In this document: positions 30,707 to 38,574 of the stretch, piece after piece
How positions within the stretch are numbered: position 1 is the stretch's first letter
How the letters are laid out: every line of letters begins with the position of its first letter
Source: Spirosoma spitsbergense DSM 19989
GTDB taxonomy: Bacteria; Bacteroidota; Bacteroidia; Cytophagales; Spirosomataceae
NCBI RefSeq assembly: GCF_000374085.1
Contig: NZ_KB893533.1
Coordinates: forward strand, 1-46,107
DNA: 46,107 bases
Direction: 5' to 3'
Notes under the pieces: model-generated
Databases searched by the model: none
What the model saw: the letters and a program-made list of their open reading frames with translations, nothing else
What the model was told of the DNA's origin: nothing
Position numbers and translations under genes: made by a program

Positions 30707-32367
30707 TCGGGGTTAGTTTTTTTACGCATGGCCCACCAGATGACCGCACCGATGAACAGGCACACCATACCCGACGCAATGGACAGCGCACCGCTGAGCA
30801 AGTTCCGGTACGGCAGACCCAACCCGATAAACAGTACGGCAGCGAACAGCAGCGAAATAGCGTACAAGTATTTGAGCGCGTTGCCGAACCCGGTATCGAC
30901 CGATGGCTTGTCCTGCTCAGCGATGGGCGTGGTTAATTTCTCGAAAAACAGCCGTACCCGCTCCAGATAAGCGGCATTGCCGTAGTGTTGCAAACCGGAA
31001 CCGAAGAAAATGAGCAGACACACCGCGATTTCGATGGTCGTAGCCAGCTCCCACGAAAAATAACCGGGCAGGGCATTCAGTACGATACCGGTCAGCGCAC
31101 CCACCACAACCGTGAGCATGGCCCCGCGCGGGGTGGCTTTTTTATTGACGATGCCCAGCACCAGCGGAATGCCGATGGGAATGGCGAAGATACCGGTAAA
31201 CAGCTTGTTGGCTTCAAACGCCCCGCCCATGTCGCTGATGAACAGGGAACCCAGCAGCACCAGCAGCCCCACCAGCACCGACGCAATGCGCACCACCAGA
31301 AACAGTTGTTTGTCCGTTGCCCGTTTGTTGATAAGCCGCTGGTACACGTCCGTTGAGAGGACGCTGGCCACCACGTTATACTCCGAATTGAGCGACGACA
31401 TGGTGGCCGCAAACATCGACGCAATCATCACGCCCATCAGGCCGGGCGGCAGTAGCATACTTGAAATAGCAACGTAGGCCATTTCTTTGTCGGGCAGGTC
31501 GGGCATGATGATGCGGCTCACGATGGGCGGCACCAGAAAAATAATTGGCGTAATCAGAAATAGAGCCGCCGTCAGATAGCCGACTTTGCGAGCTTCGCCT
31601 TCGTCGCGCACCGAATAAAATCGCTGAATGAGCGTCCAGTTTTCGTTGTATTTGATGATGATGACGACATAATACACGCTGAGCCAGAAAAACTGGCCTT
31701 TGGGACCGTTGAACCAGGTGACGTGCTGCGGCAGTTTCTGGGCGATGATCGAAAAGCCACCCACGTAGTCGAGCGAGAGCCAGAAGAGCATGAACGAGAT
31801 GAACAGCAGGATAACGAACTGCACTGTGCCCATGATGGATACCGCCCACAAACCGCCGTAGAGCGAGAACCCGATAACGATAACGGACGACAGAATCATG
31901 GCCATCGGCAGCGACAGGGGCGTTACGGCACTCAGAAAAATACCGATGGCGTAGAGTCGTACCGTGTTATCGAGAATTCGCATCAGAATGCCGACCCAGC
32001 CCACCGTTTGCCGCAGCGTGGCATTGAAGCGGGTTTCGAGGTATTCGACCGGCGTGGCCACGTTGGACCGTCGCCACCGTCCGGCAAATACGGCTCCTGC
32101 AATGAGGCAGGCCGGTACCGTACTCGTCAGCACCGTAACCGATACCAGCCCGTGTTCGTAGGCAATACCCGCGTAAGCCACAAATACGAACGTGCTGAAG
32201 AGAGCCATGAAGTTGCTAATGCCAGCCGCCACCCAGGGCAACGCCCCCGACCCTTTGGTGTAGGCGGCCAGGTCTTTGACGTACCACTTAAAAAACAAGC
32301 CGATTCCCGCCATGAGAACCATGTACAGCACAATGGCGACGTAATCGAGGGTGGCGAGTGAGGTCAT
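30703..32367 (-). CDS. Sodium:solute symporter (SSS family)
   Basis: The 554-residue protein has about fourteen predicted membrane helices of the SSS/LeuT-fold transporter class. Visible segments are VAAGISNFMALFSTFVFVAY, GRWRRSNVATPVEYLETRFN (a typical SSS loop), SMFAATMSSLNSEYNVVASV and the GIPLVLGIVNKKATPRGAML stretch. Conserved Ser residues around SSLNSEYN suit sodium binding. It is tied to uxaC by ATGA overlap and to the preceding GH-A gene by the same overlap (32364-32367), so its substrate is probably the uronate or uronate-containing sugar released outside the cytoplasm. This is an alternative to the ExuT-type carriers used by enterobacteria. Confidence 0.92.
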   Translation of the reverse strand: MTSLATLDYVAIVLYMVLMAGIGLFFKWYVKDLAAYTKGSGALPWVAAGISNFMALFSTFVFVAYAGIAYEHGLVSVTVLTSTVPACLIAGAVFAGRWRRSNVATPVEYLETRFNATLRQTVGWVGILMRILDNTVRLYAIGIFLSAVTPLSLPMAMILSSVIVIGFSLYGGLWAVSIMGTVQFVILLFISFMLFWLSLDYVGGFSIIAQKLPQHVTWFNGPKGQFFWLSVYYVVIIIKYNENWTLIQRFYSVRDEGEARKVGYLTAALFLITPIIFLVPPIVSRIIMPDLPDKEMAYVAISSMLLPPGLMGVMIASMFAATMSSLNSEYNVVASVLSTDVYQRLINKRATDKQLFLVVRIASVLVGLLVLLGSLFISDMGGAFEANKLFTGIFAIPIGIPLVLGIVNKKATPRGAMLTVVVGALTGIVLNALPGYFSWELATTIEIAVCLLIFFGSGLQHYGNAAYLERVRLFFEKLTTPIAEQDKPSVDTGFGNALKYLYAISLLFAAVLFIGLGLPYRNLLSGALSIASGMVCLFIGAVIWWAMRKKTNPE

Positions 32368-33827
32368 TTGGTTAGGTTTAAAAGCGATATATCGGCAATC
32401 AGTACCGGCGAATCGTACACCGGAATTGCCTTAAACGTGTAGGTCGAGTCGGATTTACTCCAGCTACTTTTCGGAATTTCATAGACGTGACCCGTTAGCA
32501 TATCCACCCAGACCGGGTTGTCGAAATTACCGGTTTGTAGGGTGATGTCGATGGGCGTTGTCTGAAACAGGTTGTTGGGTGTTTTGCTGTCTAACCAAAC
32601 GGTAACGACCTGCTTTTTTCCCGCTTTTTCCCGGCCGGCGTTCCGGTGATACTGAAAAATAGAAACTGACTCAGTGGCTGTGGTCGCCGGGTTGGCGTTC
32701 GGCACCAGTTCGAGCGTATTGTCGAACACCGACGTCACGTTCTGCACGGCGTAATACGCCACTTTCGGGCGGATGGCCGTTTTGTCTAAATCTGACTGAA
32801 TTAATCCTTTCATGTTTAGCACTGGTTGATTAAACGCGTACCGAATGTCGATGATGGTAAAGATCGACGTTTCGATGTCGCGGCCCAGGTCGCCCAGTAA
32901 CCGGCGTATGTCATATTTAGCCTGCGTGTATTCTGTCCAGTAGTATTTGTCGAGGGCGAAGCTCGGAATGTAGCCCGACGGGGCGCCGTTTTCGCCCTGC
33001 CGTAGCAACAGCGTTTTGGAGTATTTCTCAATCACGGCTTTCAACGCCATCACCCCTTTGTAAGAACCTTCGGGCCGGAAGTCGTAGCTGTGGTATGAAA
33101 TCCACTCAAACTGATTGAGCTTGCCCCTGTCGCTGATAACCTTTAGAAAACGATCCAGATATTCGGTATCTGAATGCGAGGCAAAGGCCAGTCCGGCAAT
33201 TCGGGCATCGGGCTGAATGCGTTTTATAATGTCGGCGGTGCGGATATTCAGCTCGGCGATCGTTTCGGGCGTGATTTTCTGCATGGGGTGATCGGGTTCG
33301 TTCCAGATTTCCCACTCGCGCACCCGGTCTTTATAGCGTGTCACCATTGCCTCCACCCAGCGGTCGTAGGCGGCATAGCCTTCGGGCGAGGTCATCAGGC
33401 TGTTCAACAGATTTGTACCACCACCACCTTCGTAAATCGGGTTGCCATACGAGGTTTCGAGCCAGGGTTCAATCTTGTTGGCCACGGCATAGTCGATCAC
33501 GTTGTCGAGCCATGCCCAGTCATAGACACCCTTCACCTTTTCGCACTTGGCCCAGCCCGCCTGAAGCCGGATTTTCTTGGCCCCCAGCGGAGGCAGGTAC
33601 GTCTTGTAGGCGTCGAAGTCTGTATAGTCGCGGTCCAGCGTTTCGCAGCCCACCGTAATCCGCGATGAAGCAATGTCCTTCGCCGAACGGGGTTTGAGCG
33701 TACCGATACGTTTCCAGCTAATCGTCAACGGCGTTTTCACCCGGTCGGGAGACGAGTCGATAAATTGGCCCGAAGCGCTGATTGTGGTCAACGCGGCAAT
33801 CAGAAATATGAACGTCTGTTTTCTCAT
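32364..33827 (-). CDS. Clan GH-A glycoside hydrolase, paralogue 2
   Basis: The 487-residue protein has a signal peptide (TFIFLIAALTTISASGQ) and the same TIM-barrel plus C-terminal beta-sandwich plan as the other two paralogues in this operon. The presumed acid/base Glu is in WEIWNEPD and the nucleophile Glu in LRQGENGAPS. Shared features are VGCETLDRDYTDFDAYKTYL, KKIRLQAGWAKCEKVKGVYD and PWLETSYGNPIYEGGGG. The start is the ATG at 33825-33827, five codons below the first possible start. Its stop overlaps the symporter start by four bases (ATGA). Secretion means it acts in the periplasm or on the surface. The exact linkage cleaved is unknown; a beta-uronidase or xylosidase-like action would fit the operon. 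Confidence 0.85.
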   Translation of the reverse strand: MRKQTFIFLIAALTTISASGQFIDSSPDRVKTPLTISWKRIGTLKPRSAKDIASSRITVGCETLDRDYTDFDAYKTYLPPLGAKKIRLQAGWAKCEKVKGVYDWAWLDNVIDYAVANKIEPWLETSYGNPIYEGGGGTNLLNSLMTSPEGYAAYDRWVEAMVTRYKDRVREWEIWNEPDHPMQKITPETIAELNIRTADIIKRIQPDARIAGLAFASHSDTEYLDRFLKVISDRGKLNQFEWISYHSYDFRPEGSYKGVMALKAVIEKYSKTLLLRQGENGAPSGYIPSFALDKYYWTEYTQAKYDIRRLLGDLGRDIETSIFTIIDIRYAFNQPVLNMKGLIQSDLDKTAIRPKVAYYAVQNVTSVFDNTLELVPNANPATTATESVSIFQYHRNAGREKAGKKQVVTVWLDSKTPNNLFQTTPIDITLQTGNFDNPVWVDMLTGHVYEIPKSSWSKSDSTYTFKAIPVYDSPVLIADISLLNLTK

Positions 33828-33838
33828 GCTTTTTCTTG

Positions 33839-35296
33839 TCAATTGGCAAAAGCCCCCATGTCCCAGGCCGACACTCCCCTCAATTTACCGGCAAAATCGG
33901 TCGTAAACAGGGGTGCACCGGACACCAGGACGATTACGCCTTTTTTGAGGGCGGGCGAGGTTAGTTTCAGAGAGAAATCGCTGATCGCTGCGTTCACAAA
34001 CTGCGGGTCGGCCTGTATATCGGCACTCGTTAAGCTGGTTGCGGTGAAGCTGTTAGTCCCGTTTGCACTCGGCTTAAAATCAAAATACAGGTTGTTGCCA
34101 ACGACGTGCGGGCCGGCTATATCGTGCCAGATGGAGTAGCGGTAGTTAGCGGTCTTGTTGTAAAAAATGTTATTCCGAATCACCAGATTCCCGTTGCCCG
34201 TGTTCTTACTGAAATTCGATACGTCGCCCGCAAAACCGTTTTGAGCGTTGTTATAAAAGGTGTTATTCACCACATACACGTTCGTGAATTTGCCGTTTCC
34301 AATCGACTGGAACGTCAGGCTGGAGCTTTTGCTGTTAACCACCAGATTGTTATAAAAATAAATGTCGCGGGCATGGCCGCCCAGTTCACCGGCAACGGAC
34401 AGGCCACTGGTGCTGACGAGCCGGTTGCCAAGCACCCGAATGGTATAGGATTCTTTACTGCCCGCATCGACATAGATGCCAAGTTCGGCTAAATCATGGA
34501 CGTAGTTGCCGCTGATTTCGCCGTTGAAAGAACCGCCCTTGGCGTCGATGCCTTCACCGCCTTCGCCCACGACGGCGCTATCCCAGACTTCGTTTTGGGT
34601 GATGGTAAAGTTTTGCACCCCGGCTACGGTAATGCACTCCTGCGCCCCGTTTCCGTTGGCATCGCGCCCCGGCTCCTGACACGCTTTCCGGACATTATTG
34701 CGGCTAATGGTAAGCTGTGACGTGGTTTTGACGTAAATCCCCGAAGCCCGCGTGTTAAACGTACTGCAACTGTCGAAACTGATGTTGGTCGAGGCCTCTG
34801 CTGCGAAACCAAACCAGAATCCGTTCTGGATTTTCAGCCCGCGTACAATTAGGTTTTGGTTGCCGTTCAGACCAACGATACTTTCAAAGGAAGTACCCAC
34901 ATTCTGCCCGTCGAGAATAACCGTTTCGCCCGGTTTGTTTCGGATGAGGGTAGGCGCGGTGGCCGTGCCGCTGGCCGAAGCCGGAATTTTCACTTTTTCG
35001 ATGTACGTCCCGCCCGCAATAATGAGCGTAGCACTGGCGGGTAAGGCATTTACTCCTTTCTGAATAGTTTTCCAGGGTGTAGCCGCGTTTTTGGCTTGTT
35101 CGATGGTGCGGCTGTCGTCACCGGTTGTGCCGGATACGTAAAAGACCAGGTTCGAGACAGCGGGGGTGGTCGTTGCTGCAGCAGGCGGGGTCACAACGGG
35201 CGGTGTTGGCATAACGCCGTTATCGGCCTGTTTTTGACAGGCTCCATCAACGAGCAACAACGCCCAGCACAGGCAGAAATAGACGGCAGTTCTCAT
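33839..35296 (-). CDS. Right-handed parallel beta-helix lipoprotein
   Basis: The 485-residue product starts with a lipoprotein signal (VYFCLCWALLLVDGAC, with Cys near residue 20) followed by a Pro/Thr/Ala-rich linker. It then has the beta-helix repeats usual for polysaccharide-binding or lyase proteins. Examples are FYVSGTTGDDSRTIEQAKNA, GGTYIEKVKIPAS, LIVRGLKIQNGFWFGF and NLVIRNNIFYNKTANYRYS. It ends with DFAGKLRGVSAWDMGAF, as do many pectate-lyase-like proteins. No lyase catalytic signature could be confirmed, so lyase or binding protein are both possible. The start is ATG 35296. It lies between two GH-A paralogues in the operon, 17 bases from the upstream gene and 11 from the downstream one. 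Confidence 0.82.
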   Translation of the reverse strand: MRTAVYFCLCWALLLVDGACQKQADNGVMPTPPVVTPPAAATTTPAVSNLVFYVSGTTGDDSRTIEQAKNAATPWKTIQKGVNALPASATLIIAGGTYIEKVKIPASASGTATAPTLIRNKPGETVILDGQNVGTSFESIVGLNGNQNLIVRGLKIQNGFWFGFAAEASTNISFDSCSTFNTRASGIYVKTTSQLTISRNNVRKACQEPGRDANGNGAQECITVAGVQNFTITQNEVWDSAVVGEGGEGIDAKGGSFNGEISGNYVHDLAELGIYVDAGSKESYTIRVLGNRLVSTSGLSVAGELGGHARDIYFYNNLVVNSKSSSLTFQSIGNGKFTNVYVVNNTFYNNAQNGFAGDVSNFSKNTGNGNLVIRNNIFYNKTANYRYSIWHDIAGPHVVGNNLYFDFKPSANGTNSFTATSLTSADIQADPQFVNAAISDFSLKLTSPALKKGVIVLVSGAPLFTTDFAGKLRGVSAWDMGAFAN

Positions 35297-35313
35297 ACGC
35301 TTAGGTGTGTTCG

Positions 35314-36717
35314 TCAGTTCAGGGCAGCCTTGTCGGCCAGCAACACTGGGTAATCCGGCACTGGAATGGACGTGAACGTATAAGTTTCCCCCGCTTTCGA
35401 CCATTGGCTTTCCGGGATTTCATAAATCTTGCCCGATATCAAATCCACAAAAACGGGTTGACTAAACTGGCCTTCAACCGAAATAGTCGTGGGTTTGGGC
35501 TTGTATTCTTCAGCAGGCCGGGCTTCTTTACTCCACAGCGTGACTAAGCTACCCCCGCTTTTTTTGTGACGATACACAAACGCATTGACCGTTTCCTGAT
35601 TGAGCGTTGGCTTACTAGTCAACTGCGTTTCCAACTGATCGTCGAAGAGCGAGAATACGTGTTGGGCGGCTTTGTAAGCCAGTTTGGGCCGCTTGATGGT
35701 TTTGTCGGGGTTAGTTTCCAGGATGCCCTTGGTATTCACACCCACCATATGATCGCCCGCTGCGTAGTGAATATCAGAGATGGTAAACAGGTTGGTAGCA
35801 ATGCCGCGCCCATGATCGCCCAGTATCCGGCGCAGGTCCCACTTGGCCTGGGTCAGTTCAGACCAGTCAAACTGCCGCAGCGCACCGATGGGTTTGGCCG
35901 TTGACGGTGCGCCGTTTTCGCCCTGCATGAATACTACATCTGGCTTGTATGACCAGACCAGTTCGCGGAGTTTTTCAATTTGGGGGTACGACGTATCGGG
36001 GTTAGGCGCGTAGCCGTGATAGGTCATTACATCGACCAAATCCAGCGCGTTCTCGCGTTTGAGTACATCGTAAAAATCCCGTGTAAAATCAAGTCTGGTT
36101 ACGCTTGCCATACCCAGCGCAATGAGCCGGGCGTTGGGCTGCACCGATTTCACGACCCGCGCTGTACGGATATAAAACTGAGCGATTTCGGTGCCGGTAT
36201 GTTCTTTGTTCAGGTCGGGTTCATTCCAGATTTCCCATTCGGGCACCTGGTTTTTGTAACGCGTCACAATGGCACGTACCCAGTTATCCCAGGCCGTGAG
36301 GGCTTCGGGCGAGGTGGGAATATGCCCCGCCAGCTTGGCCTCTCCCCCACCTTCGTAAATCGGATTGCCATACGAGAGCTCAACCCAGGGGGCTACTCCC
36401 CGGCTGGCCGCATCAGGAATCACTGCATCGAGCCATGCCCAGTCATAGGCTCCGGGGCGGCCCTCCGCTTTTACTTTTTCGCACTTCGACCAGCCGCCCT
36501 GCAACCGGATTCGTTTGGCACCCAGCGGCCCCAGGTACGTTTTGTACGACTGGTAATCCGTATAATCCCGGTCCAGCGTTTCGGCCCCGATACTCCACGT
36601 ACTGGCGGCAATGGTCTTCGCATCGCGGGTGTTGAGTGAGCCAACTACTTTCCAGGTAGGCTGGTATTGGGCGGTTGCCAGTACTGGAAGCAAAAAAAGA
36701 AATAAGGTGTTTTTCAT
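35314..36717 (-). CDS. Clan GH-A glycoside hydrolase, paralogue 1
   Basis: The 467-residue protein begins with a signal peptide (NTLFLFLLPVLATAQ) and has the same fold as the two downstream paralogues. Catalytic candidates are the Glu in WEIWNEPD and the Glu in MQGENGAPS. Shared segments are GAETLDRDYTDYQSYKTYLG, KRIRLQGGWSKCEKVK and WVELSYGNPIYEGGGE. The C-terminal beta-sandwich ends with IYEIPESQWSKAGETYTFTS. It is the first GH gene after SusD. The start is ATG 36717; upstream open frame codons overlap the repeat region. Between it and SusD sits a 111-base inverted-repeat element. Differences around the active site may give a different specificity from its relatives. Confidence 0.85.
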   Translation of the reverse strand: MKNTLFLFLLPVLATAQYQPTWKVVGSLNTRDAKTIAASTWSIGAETLDRDYTDYQSYKTYLGPLGAKRIRLQGGWSKCEKVKAEGRPGAYDWAWLDAVIPDAASRGVAPWVELSYGNPIYEGGGEAKLAGHIPTSPEALTAWDNWVRAIVTRYKNQVPEWEIWNEPDLNKEHTGTEIAQFYIRTARVVKSVQPNARLIALGMASVTRLDFTRDFYDVLKRENALDLVDVMTYHGYAPNPDTSYPQIEKLRELVWSYKPDVVFMQGENGAPSTAKPIGALRQFDWSELTQAKWDLRRILGDHGRGIATNLFTISDIHYAAGDHMVGVNTKGILETNPDKTIKRPKLAYKAAQHVFSLFDDQLETQLTSKPTLNQETVNAFVYRHKKSGGSLVTLWSKEARPAEEYKPKPTTISVEGQFSQPVFVDLISGKIYEIPESQWSKAGETYTFTSIPVPDYPVLLADKAALN

Positions 36718-36726
36718 GGCGTTTGA

Positions 36727-36837
36727 GCATTGTAGAGACGCATACTTGCGTCTCAGGTGCGTCAGCAATTCAAGTACATCAGAGCCATCCGGCAGTGCGT
36801 CTAGGCGGTGAGACGCAAATATGCGTCTCTACAATGC
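36727..36837. repeat. MITE-like inverted repeat in the operon spacer
   Basis: Two 29-base arms (36727-36755 and 36809-36837) are inverted copies with one mismatch, each containing TGTAGAGACGCA and a nested GCGTCTC palindrome. The 53-base spacer has no gene. Similar GAGACGCA repeats are, from memory, frequent in Bacteroidota genomes. It lies between susD and the first GH gene and could form an mRNA stem-loop that reduces expression of downstream genes. Confidence 0.75.
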
Positions 36838-36854
36838 GTCGGTAACCTTACAAA

Positions 36855-38561
36855 TCAATACCCCGGATTCTGCTCCAGTTTCGCACCTGTGTTGGCCTGA
36901 ATCTCGGAGAACGGAATGGGGAAGAGGGCGTGGAAATCCTGAATGTTAGGCGCATTCAACGGATTATATTTTTTCACCCGTTCTACCAGTTTGCCCATTC
37001 GCGAAAGCGTTATACGACGGTCTTCCTCGAATATCAACTCCCTGGCCCGCTCATCCAGGATGTAGTCGAGCGTGACCTCGGCGGGGGTTACGGGCTTGGC
37101 CTTTGCCCGGTTACGGATTATGTTGATGTCGGCAGCGGCCTGGGTCGTATTGCCTTTCATCAGGTACGCTTCGGCCCGGAGCAGAATGGTTTCGGGTAGC
37201 CGGATCTGATACATATCCCGGAAGGTAGCCCCGGCACTGGTTTTTAGCGTTTGTTTGGCCGCGTCCTGTACCACGCCCACCGGATGCTGACCGGGGGTGG
37301 TCACTTTTGAGGGGTACGGGTACCAACGCCAGGAGGACGACAGCCAGTTGGGGGCCGGGAAATCAATCAGGCTTTTATTTAGGTAGGTCGGTGAAGCCGG
37401 GTTGGTATACACAAAATCCCGGACAATGTTGAACGGCGACGTACGGATGTCGGTGACAAATGCATCCAGCTTCCGGTTGTCTATTTTGGGATCAAGCCCC
37501 CAGATGTCATACGTCCAGTAATTGGTTGGCTGTACAAAGGACACCCCGCGCCCACCGCTATTGAGCGTCGAGGCCGATGAATTGTCGAGCAGAGCGGCTT
37601 TGCCACCCGGATCAACGATAGAGAAAACCGCCGGGGCGACTACCCGTTCGAGGTTGTTCAGGGGACTACCCGCCGAGGTCAGCGCCCCGCCAATTACGTC
37701 TAATTCGTACTGAATAACCCAGATAGACTCCGTATTACCCGACTTGCGGTTCTGGTTGCCCACCCGGAACAGGTCGTAGTACACATCGCCGGGCTGTGAT
37801 CGAAGGCTCCCGAAACGGTCGGTCATCAGCTTCAGGTTCGACTTCTCGATAACCTCCGTGGCGGCCGCAATGGCTTTGTCATAGTCTTTAAGCGAAAGGT
37901 AGGTTTCCGCCAGCACGTGATTGGCTACGGGCTTACTGAGTTTCCCGTCTCTTACCGCATCGATGGCGGGCAGATTGGTAGCAGCATCGGTTGCGTCGAG
38001 AATAATCTGCTGGAGAATCTGCTCTTTCGTAGCCCGCGTAAAGTTGTTCTGGGGGGTGTTTATCTCATCGAGAATCAGCGGAACGCCCCCGTACAGATGC
38101 ACTAACTTGAAGTAAGCATAGGCCCGGAACAGTTTAGCTTCTGCACCGATGACTTTCTTCTGGGCATCAGTCAGGGCCGAGGTGTTTACCCGCGCAATGA
38201 TGGTGTTGGCGTTCGAGATAATCTTGTACCACCGAATCCAGTGCTGATTCGGAATATCGCCCTGGGGCGTAAGCGATACAGTGTAGTTGCCCAGCCGCGA
38301 CTGATCCAGGCGGGCGTTCAGGGCCACGTCGGTACCCAGCACTTCGGAGTACAGGTTAGCCCCGCCATCCACGCTCTGAATGGCCCGGACGCGGGCGTAT
38401 AAATCGGTGAGGGCAGCCGTAAAGTTACCTTCGGTAATGAACGAATTTTCGGGGCTGTAAAAATCCAGCGGCACTTCTTTCAGAAACTCGTCTTCTTTAC
38501 ACCCGGCCTGAAACAATAGGACAGCGGCCAGAAGGATTATTTTTACTATATTGGTTTTCAT
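36855..38561 (-). CDS. susD: SusD/RagB-family glycan-binding lipoprotein
   Basis: The 568-residue protein has a lipoprotein signal ending LLFQAGCKEDEFL (Cys near residue 21). Family segments follow: LDFYSPENSFITEGNFTAAL, the TPR-like helices with LFRAYAYFKLVHLYGGVPLI, and the C-terminal RDMYQIRLPETILLRAEAYL and LDYILDERARELIFEEDRR. SusD proteins sit on the outer membrane over a SusC barrel and hand it the glycan. It starts 13 bases after the SusC stop and is followed by the MITE-like repeat and the first GH gene. SusD specificity cannot be predicted here. Apart from that repeat the gene is intact and of normal length. Confidence 0.96.
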   Translation of the reverse strand: MKTNIVKIILLAAVLLFQAGCKEDEFLKEVPLDFYSPENSFITEGNFTAALTDLYARVRAIQSVDGGANLYSEVLGTDVALNARLDQSRLGNYTVSLTPQGDIPNQHWIRWYKIISNANTIIARVNTSALTDAQKKVIGAEAKLFRAYAYFKLVHLYGGVPLILDEINTPQNNFTRATKEQILQQIILDATDAATNLPAIDAVRDGKLSKPVANHVLAETYLSLKDYDKAIAAATEVIEKSNLKLMTDRFGSLRSQPGDVYYDLFRVGNQNRKSGNTESIWVIQYELDVIGGALTSAGSPLNNLERVVAPAVFSIVDPGGKAALLDNSSASTLNSGGRGVSFVQPTNYWTYDIWGLDPKIDNRKLDAFVTDIRTSPFNIVRDFVYTNPASPTYLNKSLIDFPAPNWLSSSWRWYPYPSKVTTPGQHPVGVVQDAAKQTLKTSAGATFRDMYQIRLPETILLRAEAYLMKGNTTQAAADINIIRNRAKAKPVTPAEVTLDYILDERARELIFEEDRRITLSRMGKLVERVKKYNPLNAPNIQDFHALFPIPFSEIQANTGAKLEQNPGY

Positions 38562-38574
38562 GGCGTTTCAGGAA

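Noticed and set aside
31723-32361. Plus-strand open frame of 212 codons
   Set aside because: Antisense to the membrane helices of the symporter; composition is not protein-like.
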